Below, piece by piece: positions 11,214 through 23,400 of a stretch of DNA of 64,000 nt; position 1 is the stretch's first letter; the number at the start of each line of letters is the position of its first letter. The position numbers and the translations under genes were made by a program. The notes under the pieces were generated by a model, which was given only the letters and a program-made list of their open reading frames with translations, did not search any database and had not been told where the DNA came from. Source of the stretch: Bolinopsis microptera (lineage: Eukaryota; Ctenophora; Tentaculata; Lobata; Bolinopsidae); the NCBI RefSeq assembly GCF_026151205.1, contig NC_087072.1:16569669-16633668 (forward strand), in the 5' to 3' direction.

Positions 11214-13108
11214 ATATAATAGTAATACGCTGAGTTTAACTTGGAGTTGGATTGTTGTAGTTATTCGTTTCGAAGTGTATGTTTTTACGTTTTAATTACT
11301 AATGTAAAGATATTAGTTTTAATATTAACGGGTGATACTCGTAAAATATTTGGACCGTCGACGAGTCCAACTCTGAACTCGGCGCGCGTCCTGGTACGGT
11401 GTCGGTAGGTTATAAACCTACAATTTTAATATAAAATTAAAGGCCACTTCCTCACAATTGTTTCAAGGTTTTCAAAATATAACTTTTAATTTTGTGATCC
11501 TTTGCTAGTTAGTCCTGACATTCTTTTCCTCAAAATATAAAATAGGCCAAACATCTACCAACAATGTTTTATAAAAGTTTTAACTTGTATAAATATAATT
11601 GTTCTGAGCGTCAGTGTAACATAATGTTACCTCTACCCTGTTGCTACACCAGAAAGGAAAAATAATTTACTTTACGTACGTTATATTTTACTATTATAAA
11701 TGTTATCAATGTCTACGTCTCGTCCATGATAAAGGCGTGGGCCGCAACGTTGACAACTATTTGTTTGATAAAACTGAGTGGAGACTCTCACTTAATAATA
11801 ATTGTCCCAAAACATCAAATATAATTTAAAACTTTAATTGAAATTAAACGAAAAAGTATGGAAACTTTCGATGGAGTTTAAGTGATTAACTATTTGTTTT
11901 TTACCTTTTATGCTTTGATAGACTTCGCTTGAGCCATAGGTTTTTAACAAAAAGTGACAAATTAATAATTATCATCACATATGCATAAATTGAAAAACTT
12001 TGGAAGTTTGAACCAGTTATATAATATTTATAAACCGGCAAAAGAAAACAAAGCACCTAGGACTAAAAAGATTGACAGAATAGAGAAAAAATCATTTAAG
12101 TCTGGGTACATATCTTGGGATAGCTGATACAAAATATCAAGCTGAATGAAGGTTGTGATCATGTCATTCTATTTTTATAGAGGGTTCAAAATTCAATTTT
12201 GTTCCGTCCAATTCTTGCATGTTTGAGGTTTTGAGGTCCTGGGAATGTGGCTCGGCTAAAAGTATAAAAAAGTGATATTTTTATCTATCCTCTGACACTC
12301 CCTGAACTGCTTTAAAAAGTTCCATGTAAAAATATTGATCGGTCATTGAGATATGTGATAATATATGAGACGTTCCTCATGCCCGGAACGAGCAGTATCT
12401 GGCTAAGTTGCGCAGTTTCCGTCATAAAACCACAAAAATCACTCTTATCAACCTAACTGTTAATGTTCCTGGATGTAAAATGTATCAAGGAACACAGTGG
12501 TGAAATCTATTTGATTCTAAAATGTATCGTTTGGCCGGTACATCAATTTTCAAGGTCAGCATGCCCATATTTGGGCATTATGCCAAATAATCGCCTCCTC
12601 ATGCATGAAAAACTTGCAAATGAACACGACGATAATATCCACAAGAGGCATTTTATAAGTTTGAGTTCATGATTGTAAAAATTATCAACATTTCGTAGCA
12701 CTTAACAAATTCATTAATTATTATCAAAAGTTATAGTTTTATTAATTATTATCCTGAACGAAAATAAATTTACATACATATTTTACCTATACGGTGCAGA
12801 AACCACCAAATTGGACAGTTATTATTGCCAACATATGTCCACCTCCAACGATTGCTTTAAAATAGGCCCACTGCATCTCATTTCAAAAAAACAATACAGA
12901 TGTTGGGTGGCTAAGAGGTCCACACTGAAAAATCCAGCTTACGATCTTCATTTAACATTTTGACATTTTGGGAAACCACTGAATAACAAAATTTGAATCA
13001 TTTTCAAACATAAAATTCAGAACTCAGAAGAATGTTCGGAAATAAAATGCATGATTTTAAGAAAGACTTTTAAACATCACTGGTAATTGTTACTTGTACT
13101 TTTTCAGC
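11214..13108. other. Intergenic, no gene recognised
   Basis: Short palindromes such as taggttataaaccta near 11405 are visible, but no coding region or RNA gene. The 3' end of the ZP-domain gene transcript should lie in the right part (opposite strand). Confidence 0.45.
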
Positions 13109-14809
13109 TTAAACTCTCTTTCTGGCACTACTACTAGTGCTCACAAAATTCGGTGTAGTGGTTGAAATTGCTTCCTTTTTCGCATATTTTTCAGGGGTTT
13201 TTCCATTTTCAGTAACGAGAGCCTCAGTCCCATTTTGAGTGGAGACAGCCACATCCCCCTGTCTAACTGACAGCACGCAACTCAAATACACCATTGCTTT
13301 TGGGTAATCCTCAAACTTGTCAGCTTTAAACGAGAACCTCTTGCGAGTAGCCTCATCTGTCTTCAGAAACTCAGCCGAGAGAGACACTATTTTGTAGTTC
13401 TTAATAAGTGTTTTCTGCAGTTCATCCAGCTCATTCAAGGTTATGTGAGTGCGACACGATTCTATCTCTAGGACAGCCCCCTTCTCTATTGCTTCCACCT
13501 TAGCCTCAGCGAAGATATTCTCCCCAGCATTTTCTATCTTGAGAGGCATGTCCAGTTCCTCAGTGAAAGAGGAGTCAGAGTAAAGGTGTAAGGAAAAGGA
13601 CCAGGGTGTAAAGGTATGGGTAGATTCTAGACTTATCTTATCAATCACATAGGCACTAACTGTCACCTCCTCAATCTTCATTGGTCGTGGGGTGTATCTG
13701 CAGGATACGTCCATCAGTTTCTTTGTCTCTGAGTGGGTGTGAGAGTAAACGCTATTCATGTAAATAGTCTGTTCTCCGTCCGTCCGACTCTTGAACCCAC
13801 AGGAGGCGAGTGAAGCGTTGGTTGCCTGGTAACCAGTACTTTCACCTGACCAAGTAAGATTACAGCCCGACTCTCCGAGGGTGACATTGACTGGATAGTC
13901 AACATATCGGACCCTGTTATAATGATACCTGTCGTAGTATGATTTAGTGGTTGGAGTTGGTAGGTTGAATGCTGTCGGCATGATACTCAAGGACATGTCC
14001 AGGTCGCTGCACTGGATGTCTGTGGCGAATGATATACTGATCTCAGTGTACGGTTCAAGTTTAACGTTGCTATTTGGGATCAATTTGTAAGAGGAGACAA
14101 GGTTGGATCCACGTAGGATACTGTTCTCGTTACTATTGCATTGTAAGCTGAACGGGTCATGAGATGTCAGGCAGGTTTTATATCGATTGAAGGAACTAGT
14201 GGAATAGTGTCTCCTAATCAACACGGGTGTTATCTTACCTTTAAACCCTCGTCCGATTGCCCAGGTATTGGTGCCGCTACTTTCCTGTTCAAGGTCTTCC
14301 TGCTCCATTACTTCAGATGCTAACTCTCTCAAAGGTGATTTGTTCAAACCTTTGGTGTACATGCTCGGTTGCGGATACACGGTGAGCAGGATAAAGTGCC
14401 ATTCGTTCATCGTGACATTGCAATTGGGAAAATTGAACACTTTGTGACTGCCCGATTGCTCAACTACCATGAGTTTAAGTTGGCTTGCTTCCATTACAAG
14501 CTCATAATGATGAACGAGTTTGAATTCGATTATCTTATTCAAACCAGCAGTGTTGTTTTCAGGTTTTATCCAAGTTCCTAGAGATACCATTCTTCCTCTT
14601 GACCCGTAACTCCAACCGGTATAAATCGTATCTTCAATATCTATGTCACTGACATTGTCATCTGAATCTCCCATTGCAACCTGAGCGTAATCTTCATTGC
14701 TTCCATCAAAGTAGAATACACCGACCTTTTCATCACCAATTTCAACTCTAAGTCCTGAAGTTAAACCAACGAGCACCAGACCCGTTATCAAAACAAATGG
14801 TAACCTCAT
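13109..14809 (-). CDS. Secreted LamG-like/ZP-domain protein
   Basis: Intronless frame of 566 residues for a probable extracellular or matrix protein. Residues 1-20 form a signal peptide (basic MRLP, then a hydrophobic core). Residues about 60-215 look like a laminin-G/concanavalin-type fold: the phrases GTWIKPENN, NEWHFILLTV and AIGRGFKG are typical spacings. Residues about 265-515 look like a ZP module. ZP-N has four cysteines at 267, 316, 337 and 370 with the SxxxHTHSET-VSCRY pattern. The ZP-C part has C452 and C511 and a FSFKADKF strand. Several NxT/S glycosylation sites are present. ZP proteins normally polymerise outside the cell and are released by furin-like cleavage before a membrane anchor. 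Here the frame ends SARKRV, with a furin-like RKR but no anchor. The LamG assignment is less certain than ZP. Confidence 0.75.
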   Translation of the reverse strand: MRLPFVLITGLVLVGLTSGLRVEIGDEKVGVFYFDGSNEDYAQVAMGDSDDNVSDIDIEDTIYTGWSYGSRGRMVSLGTWIKPENNTAGLNKIIEFKLVHHYELVMEASQLKLMVVEQSGSHKVFNFPNCNVTMNEWHFILLTVYPQPSMYTKGLNKSPLRELASEVMEQEDLEQESSGTNTWAIGRGFKGKITPVLIRRHYSTSSFNRYKTCLTSHDPFSLQCNSNENSILRGSNLVSSYKLIPNSNVKLEPYTEISISFATDIQCSDLDMSLSIMPTAFNLPTPTTKSYYDRYHYNRVRYVDYPVNVTLGESGCNLTWSGESTGYQATNASLASCGFKSRTDGEQTIYMNSVYSHTHSETKKLMDVSCRYTPRPMKIEEVTVSAYVIDKISLESTHTFTPWSFSLHLYSDSSFTEELDMPLKIENAGENIFAEAKVEAIEKGAVLEIESCRTHITLNELDELQKTLIKNYKIVSLSAEFLKTDEATRKRFSFKADKFEDYPKAMVYLSCVLSVRQGDVAVSTQNGTEALVTENGKTPEKYAKKEAISTTTPNFVSTSSSARKRV

Positions 14810-15212
14810 ACCGGCTAGAAATGGTGTAATACATATTCTCGTGACATATTTAGAGAGAGATTATCTAATTTGCAATTCCTGTAAAATAATCGGTCTGGTT
14901 AGTCCGAGGAGACTTAAGATAATTTCATGGAGAGGACATTTCGCCGGATTAACACAGGATTGAAAATTAATCATAAACTGGCTCTCTTGAGCAGCTCTCG
15001 GAGTGAAGCAAAGTGGAAGTGGGGGATATAAACTGTCTTACAGCACGTTCAAATCAAATTTGTATTCTGATTCATGATAGATAAGCGTGTCGGGTTGCAT
15101 GGTTTATTCATGGTACTATGAGTATGGTTGGTTTCTAGTGAGCCCACTTCACGCTTGCAAGTAACAAATTCAATGTAATATATAACCTTTCTAAGAATAA
15201 TTGGACGTTGTA
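14810..15212. other. Upstream region of the ZP-domain gene
   Basis: Non-coding spacer between the ZP-domain start codon and the minisatellite; any promoter of that gene, read on the minus strand, should lie here. No clear core element is visible. Confidence 0.4.
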
Positions 15213-16253
15213 AACCTTAAAACACAACCGTGACATTACTCTACCACTTACAGTTACCACCTTAAAACACAACCGTGACATTACTCTACCATTTACAGTT
15301 ACCACCTTAAAACACAACCGTGACATTACTCTACCATTTACAGTTACCACCTTAAAACACAACCGTGACATTACTCTACCACTTACAGTTACCACCTTAA
15401 AACACAACCGTGACATTACTCTACCATTTACAGTTACCACCTTAAAACACAACCGTGACATTACTCTACCACTTACAGTTACCACCTTAAAACACAACCG
15501 TGACATTACTCTACCACTTACAGTTACCACCTTAAAACACAACCGTGACATTACTCTACCATTTACAGTTACCACCTTAAAACACAACCGTAACATTACT
15601 CTACCACTTACAGTTATCACCTTAAAACACAACCATGACATTACTCTACCGCTTACAGTTACCACCTTAAAACACAACCGTGACATTACCCTACCATTTA
15701 CAGTTACCACCTTAAAACACAACCGTAACATTACTCTACCATTTACAGTTATCACCTTAAAACACAACCGTGACATCACTCTACCACTTACAGTTACCAC
15801 CTTAAAACACAACCGTGACATTACTCTACCACTTACAGTTACCACCTTAAAACACAACCGTGACATTACTCTACCACTTACAGTTACCACCTTAAAACAC
15901 AACCGTGACATTACTCTACCACTTACAGTTACCACCTTAAAACACAACCGTGACATTACTCTACCACTTACAGTTACCACCTTAAAACACAACCGTGACA
16001 TTACTCTACCACTTACAGTTACCACCTTAAAACACTACCGTGACATTACTCTACCATTTACAGTTACCACCTTAAAACACAACCGTGACATTACTCTACC
16101 ACTTACAGTTACCACCTTAAAACACAACCGTGACATTACTCTACCACTTACAGTTACCACCTTAAAACACAACCGTGACATTACTCTACCACTTACAGTT
16201 ACCACCTTAAAACACAACCGTGACATTACTCTACCACTTACACTTACAGTTAC
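15213..16253. repeat. 45-bp minisatellite, about 23 copies
   Basis: Head-to-tail units of 45 bp that contain ccttaaaacacaaccg, tgacattact and ctaccacttacagtt. Copies differ by single changes, mostly C/T or A/G, such as ctaccattta for ctaccactta. Because 45 is divisible by three, one minus-strand frame stays open through most of the array as a 15-residue repeat. One copy near 16035 carries a change (cactaccg) that closes that frame. There is no start context or flanking domain to support coding. Confidence 0.95.
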
Positions 16254-16301
16254 CTAGACACAGAACCTACAAGAACTTTGAAATAAACAAATGTTGATCC
16301 A

Positions 16302-16403
16302 CGAACTCGGGCAGTATCCAGATAGCCCGACCCCTGTCGAACAGCTGTTCACGAACAGATGTTCGTGAACAACTGTTCCCTATCTGGATACTGCCCGAAC
16401 TCG
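16302..16403. repeat. Nested inverted repeat
   Basis: Outer arms cgaactcgggcagtatccag and its complement (one mismatch, about 24 bp) enclose a second set of nested palindromes built on gttcacgaac and gttcgtgaac. The structure could extrude as a branched hairpin. It lies just outside the minisatellite. Confidence 0.7.
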
Positions 16404-17469
16404 ATTGCCCTTACGTGACCTTATGTAAATCTTCTTTCCTTGATGTATGATTGACGTGTCCTGCACCTCAGATACGAATGCCTCATTGTTGATCTCTAGT
16501 CAAGAAAACCTATCAAATGTCTCAACATAACATAAACTTACTTCTTCATTCGTCCATAATTAGGTACCTAGCTAATTAAGCTGCTGATACTGATTAGAAT
16601 CAATTACGTTAAAAGAAAAGTGAGAAATGAAACACATGTTAGTTACACAAACCTCTTCCTCAATGTACGAGTATTGAGGACCTTTGAAGCTATGTTTTTA
16701 TTAGCTTCTAGTAAACGTTTGCTTATTTTGCTTGTACACAACAGTTCTATCATGTTCATTAATAAATAATGATAACTTAAACAGTTTTTTTGTCGATAAT
16801 ATGTTGACTTCCTAATTAGATTCGAATATCCTCCATTATTGTATAACTCATTCACACAGGTTCATTCAACCTTCTATCAGCAATTTAATCATTGATTTTT
16901 GTTCGCACTTTTGATTTTAGTTATGCTGAGTGGATGAGGATTGAGGAAGTAGCATTTTTTTCGGGTTGCCTTTTGTTTTGTTTGGGAAGTTGTTCTACAT
17001 ATAGATTAAGATAATATACCCAGAAAATCATAGAATGCTTATCTGACGATGACGCTGATAGTGATATAAATCAATTGATAACATATAAGGCAAGTCAACA
17101 TTATTTGCATTCGCTGGAACCAAATCTCTATTTAAAACCAAATTCATGTAAATAAACGGTCTTGATTTTACTTTTAACGCTGAAACCTGAAATATGCTAT
17201 TCAATACATAATAAATGTTTCGTAATTTATGCTTTAGATCCCAGAGATCGTATCCTGCAATCCTTTACTATTTTATTAACAATGATATCACTTCTCAGGA
17301 TTTATAGTTTCGTTAACAAAAATAGTCACGACCATGCGTGATGGGTTTGGTAACGGTAATTGAAGATTTTTTTGTTATAGAAATTGATGTTTCTTTTCTT
17401 CAAAATTTTGTATGAGAGACAACGTTTATTTAACTGACTGACGTTAAAAACAAAAAAAAATCGATTTTA
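16404..17469. other. Region upstream of ferlin exon 1
   Basis: AT-rich sequence holding any ferlin promoter, 5' UTR or an upstream short coding exon. I could not identify a convincing upstream exon. Confidence 0.4.
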
Positions 17470-20400
17470 ATGAAAGGAGTATTAATAACTCAAGCATATT
17501 TTATCCCCACAGAGTATACCCTTGACGTATTGGTGAAGAGAGCCAAAAACTTGCCTCTTTTTGACAAGAGTGGACATCAGAGTTCCGTCTTCACAGTAGG
17601 ATTTCAGGGATGGAAAAGCAAAAGCAAAGTGTTTGACAATGATCTTAATCCACGTTACAACGAAATGTTCACCTTTCCAATTGGGATGCATGGCATTATT
17701 GAAGATGACAAAATTGGGATAAATGTAGAAACCTACAAAACGACGGGGCGAGGTCGCTCCCTTGGAAACATCACCCGAATTTTTCCAGTTAGCGAACTAA
17801 GAAGTGGGAAGGCGGTGAATTGTTCATGGGCCCTAAGTGACAATAACGGTTGCCTTAACGGAGCAACAATCGAACTAGAGTTAAAAGCAAAGTTTTGGCC
17901 TGAATTGAAAGTCGAAGAAAAAAAGATACAGTCAAAGCCAATAAACACGACGTTACTGCCAAAAGAGGTTGATACGTATAGGTTGCGTTTTCTGGTCCAC
18001 AAATGCACTAAGCTAGTCCAATCACCCTGTTCGGCAATAGTAGTGATTCGCTTTGGAACAGACATCAAGTCAACCCAGATTTGTGAACTCACTCAAGATC
18101 CTGAATTTGAGGAGGAGATAAACTTTGTCGTCTACATGAGTCAGAGAGATATAGCTAAAGAAATTGTGACGATTGAGGTTTTAAATACCCTACGAACTGA
18201 TAAAGAAGCGGTGGTAGGAGACTTTAAATTTATGGTAGAGACTGGATTCACTGGGGAGGCGGTAGGATGGGATGAGCCAGCTTATGAGGCCAACACAGTT
18301 TGTCGAACCATGACAAAGAAATGGATAATTTTAACTAATCCGTTCCAAACTCCAAAGAATATAAATGGCTTTGTTAACATGTCGTTTAGCGTGTTGCAAT
18401 CAGGACAGTCTTTGGAACAATCGCCCATAATCGATCCCATAATACTCGATGTGTTAAGAAACGTGATGAGGCCGAGTGAGGTAACTGCTCAATACAAAAG
18501 GGTATATTTCAGAGTTTACCTTGCCGAAGATCTCCCAATCATGGATAATCCTGACGATATGTCTCATGTCATGGAGAAAATGAGATTAACGAGGGCGGCA
18601 TTCTGTGACCCGTATGTTGGCATTTCCTACTGCGGGGTGGAAGCAAGAACTTCCATAAACTATGCTAACTACAACCCCCGGTTTAACACTGACATAATAT
18701 TTAACATCGAAATACCAGCTGTAACCGATACAGTAGTAATAACACTTTATGATTACGACGCTGATAAAATCAACTCAGCAGATATACTAGCCACGAAGCA
18801 CTTATCTCTCACCGAAATATCATATTTGTCAGATGACGAATACGGTTTCGATCCAACATTCGGCCCCTCTTTAGTGCCCTTCTATGGTTCGCCGAAGCAT
18901 TTTGAACACTCTCAACACCCTGAACTGAACGAAGGAGCAAATGGTATCGGGTATAGAGGAAGAATACTGCTGGAGGTGTTTACAAAACCCAGCTTCTCTG
19001 TTGGGATGTTTGCCAACACTGCCCCTGCCCCCGAAGAGGCAATAAAGAGGGCAGCCAAGGGACTACGAACCCAAAAGTGTGTTCTGGTGATGGGTGCAAT
19101 GGAAGCAACTATGATCCCAAAAGAGTTTGCAGACAACCCAGTTAGCTTTGAGATATCTGTGGGCGAGTTTGGCTATGCAAACTCTTTATTTACTAACCCG
19201 ACTACAAGTAAGATATGGCCTCAGGCACCTTTGTTTGACTCAGTGAATTACTACTGGCTAGAATTTGATATAGATCAGGCGTGCATTATACCAATGGAAT
19301 GGGAACATTCAATATTTCGACTTGAGCATTTGAACATTCTGGAAAGAATCAGAGACTTTTACAGAAAGTCTTTGGATGATATCGATGACGATATACAAAA
19401 AGAAAAAATCCCCGCTGACATAATCTCTTCTATGAAGATTCTGGTGAAAAGAACTATAGACAGGTGCGGCATTACTCTACCAGATCTACCAGATAGTGCC
19501 AATAACTTAGACAAAAACCAGAAAAGCTTAAGAGAGATGAAGTTGAGATTAATCATTCAAGAATGTAAGAAACTAGCCCGAGGATCTCTAGATGGCACCC
19601 CTCTCGCTCTGAAACTCCTTCAAAAAATTCTTCAAATCCTGGATGAAATCTGTTGTGAACCACAGATCGAAATCCCAAATGTTATCGTTTACATGTTCTC
19701 TGGAGACAAGCTTGTGGCCTATTTCTCAAGTCCCATTCACTACTTCCTAGAGTCTTCAGTAGCGAAAGGAAAGGACTGTGAAAGAATGATGTACATGGAT
19801 CTGAAATCGACTGATGGACGGGATATGATGGCTGCTCAACTTCTTGGCTTTTTATGGTTTGGTACAGAAAAAATGTATAAAGAAGACTTTCAGTTCCCTT
19901 ATGATGGCCGAATTTCCTCTTATGCTGAAATGGTGAGTGATACACTATTCAAACGTTTTGAGACCCTCAATTTTCGAAATCCTATTTACAGACTGACTCT
20001 GTAACAGTGAGCTGAAGTTGCTAAGGTTTACTTTAACCAAAAATTAAATGAGCACCATAGCAGGCATTCCTTCCCAGTCCCTAAAATTATTTGGTATTTG
20101 TATCTCTGTTTATTTTTTATAACATGTATCGGAATTTCCACCGTATATTTTCAGTATGAAAACGAAATTATAACAAATGGGCGATGGGGTGTAAAGAACT
20201 TAACACGGCCGCAATTCTCGAATGAAGATGGAACGGTAAGTACGCCTTGATCAACAGCTCAAATACTCGAAATAAGTTTCAGTCACATTATGACACCTCA
20301 AAAATCAATCCGTAAAAAGCATATAAACTCGCCATCCTACGCTATACAACGAAACTCTACGACACTTTTTACAAACAAAGTCGAGAACTATAAACGATGA

Positions 20401-23400
20401 CCTCGTTCCCAGATGCAAACTCCGAAAGATTTCTTCACGGTACCAAAAGGATGGACGTGGGAAGGCGAGTGGGAAATTCAGCCAAAGAAAGGTTCGCTAG
20501 TTAGCGAAGAGTTCACACTGAAAGAATGGGTTGACAGAAGATATGAGACGGTGAACTATTTTGATCCGGGTGATATCGAGACTCAATGGTGGAACAAGGT
20601 TCTCATTTTTATTGATTTGGAGAGTCATGCAGTGTGAAAAGAGAAATGAAGCAAGTTTAGAGAATGCAAGTTTAAACAAAGGAGTTAGTTGAAAAACTAA
20701 CACTTCTAATCTATTACATTCAGGACATGATAGAATCGAGCGCTAAAGATGAAGTTAAGTTGTCCAGTGACTGGGAGTGGACACATGAGTGGGTCATTGA
20801 CTCAGAGGAACCTGGAGACGTTGATGGTAAATTTAAAATTTCTTTAAACTTAAAGGTTCTAATCGACATTTTGTCAATGCCTCAAAACATTTTGTCATGA
20901 ATGCCAAACAACTTTTTCTAAAATGGTAGGGAATGAAATATCGAGAGGTGTAATGTTCGGCCACCGTATATTAGATTAAATAGATCGAATGTAAAAATCA
21001 ACAGATAAATTTCACAGTATAGATTTAAGTTCGAACTAACTCCGTTCATTTAGGATGGTCCTACACACATAGTCCAGATAGTCAGACATACACATGCTCT
21101 GAGAAGAAAGGAAATTCGTTTAAGAGAAGAATGTGGAAAAGAGAAAGAGTCAGAAATGGGCCTCCAGTTCTGCCCGATATAAAGGTATGCTAATTAGGTG
21201 ATCCTGCTAATTATGTGCTAATTAGGTGATCCTGCTAATTATGTGCTAATTAGGTGATCCTGCTAATTATGTGATAATTAGGTGATCCTGCTAATTAGGT
21301 GATAATTAGGTGATCCTGCTAATTATGTGCTAATTGGGTTATCCTGCTAATTAGGTGCTAATTAGGTGATCCTGCTAATTTGGTGCTAATTTGGATGATC
21401 CTGCCCTTGTTTAATTGTGATTATGTATGGGAATAAGCTGTCAGAATGATATACCAGCTATGTGAAAATTAGGCCAGCTATGTGTTCATTAAACTATTCC
21501 AATTCTCACCTACTTCCAAATAAAGCTAACCCCTGCTAAGTCATTTAAATTTTAACCTATTAGCGCCATAATTTTTCAAGATTATAGAAATAACATACTT
21601 TAAATTAAAACTTCGTGATTTGTTAATGTCAAGAAAAAAGGAGCCGTTATAATGTTCTCAATTCAGGAAGTTGTAGAAAAGAAGGGCGGATGGGTGTACA
21701 GCAAAACATTCAAGAGCAAGTTCAATATTGAAGAATTATCAACTGACATGGTCAGACGAAGAAGATGGATTCGAAATATGTCCTCAATGGATCCTTGTAA
21801 GTTCTTGAGACAGTGATCTCCTGATCTCTGATCAGGAGTAAGAATTTCTCGACTCTAGATTCTAGAGTGAATCATTAACTACTCTTACGTCAGTTTGATC
21901 AACCATTTCTATTTTGGGCCATATTTTTGATTTTAAGACAAAAAGTTACATAAAATATGTATATCATTGTAATTTTAATTTCGTAGATGCTGTTACCTTC
22001 TCGACAAAAACAGCAAACGCGGTGGTCACAGTAGCTCCCTCTCTGTTATTGAAGTTTCCAGGTAGACTGCCGACTTACTTACTTTAGGTTGAAACCATAT
22101 GAATGAACCATGCGTAATATTTTTTACTTTGAAAGATGCTTACCTCTCTCTCATCTTGCATACTTGTTTAAAGTCTATTGTTTTACGAAGGTCAATTATG
22201 TTTTCATCACTCATTATATTCCCTTAAAACTTAAATAATATTTGACAGATATGCTCCGTTACGAAGTTCGAGTTCACATCTTCCAAGGGAGGACCCTCAC
22301 TTCCCCCGACATTATGGGATACGTCAGTAAGTCAATATATGGTGCTATTTTGCAATCTAATAACAGCAAAGGATATAAGGTAAGCGAAATTGGGCCTATC
22401 TGGCTCATTTCAGACGGCACTATAATGCGTATTGGTCATATGGTGCAACTGGAGGGGGTTCGTAGCAGCAAACCTGTGTTTCATTTGGCTCTGATAACTC
22501 CATTGGTTTTATCAAAAGCTTTCAGTGGTGCTGATAGCGGGTAATATTTCCAACGCTGCATACGATGTTTTTAGGGCCAATGGATTTTACAAAATATCGA
22601 CGATCATGTTTACATTTGTGTTAACTGTGATAAACGTCACTATACCTATGGCTATTGGCTATATGCTTATATGCTTATATGCTTATATGCTTATATGCTT
22701 ATATGCTTATATGCTTATATGCTTATATGCTTATATGCTTATATGCTTATATGCTTATATGCTTATATGCTTATATGCTTATATGCTTATATGCTTATAT
22801 GCTTATATGCTTATATGCTTATATGCTTATATGCTTATATGCTTATATGCTTATATGCTTATATGCTTATATGCTTATATGCTTATATGCTTATATGCTT
22901 ATATGCTTATATGCTTATATGCTTATATGCTTATATGCTTATATGCTTATATGCTTATATGCTTATATGCTTATATGCTTATATGCTTATATGCTTATAT
23001 GCTTATATGCTTATATGCTTATATGCTTATATGCTTATATGCTTATATGCTTATATGCTTATATGCTTATATGCTTATATGCTTATATGCTTATATGCTT
23101 ATATGCTTATATGCTTATATGCTTATATGCTTATATGCGCATATATTGCGCATAATTGCGATGATTCTCGCATTTTCCTTGTTACGAACTATGCTGCTGC
23201 AGTCACGGCTGACAGAACGATTTTTCAGCGGTGTACGGGATTGTTTGTGTTTCTGGAGTTACTCATGTGACAAGGACAATCGAGCACCAGCTCTCTCCTA
23301 CCTTCGACCAGACCCTTAAGTTTGAGGATATAGAGGTTATAGGGAGTTCTGAGTACCTACACTTAACTCGACCTAAAGTTACCATCCTCCTCTTCCACAA

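Noticed and set aside
15135-16025. 296-residue minus-strand frame of 15-residue repeats
   Set aside because: Produced by a 45-bp period; no signal, domain or flanking coding sequence, and one copy closes the frame.
15213-16253. Possible CRISPR-like array
   Set aside because: Units are contiguous with no unique spacers, and the genome is eukaryotic.
19933-20004. End of the 844-residue frame as the true ferlin C terminus
   Set aside because: A gtgagt donor after codon 821 joins in frame to the YENE DysF exon; the extra 23 residues are intron read-through.
22327-22544. Continuation of ferlin exon 8 past 22326
   Set aside because: The gtc-a/gtaagt donor gives the only frame that joins exon 9 and completes C2D.
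22525-23319. Three long plus-strand frames with MLICLYAY repeats
   Set aside because: They are the unavoidable reading of an 8-bp array with no stop in any plus frame; they lie across an intron and overlap ferlin exon 9 in the wrong frame or as run-through.
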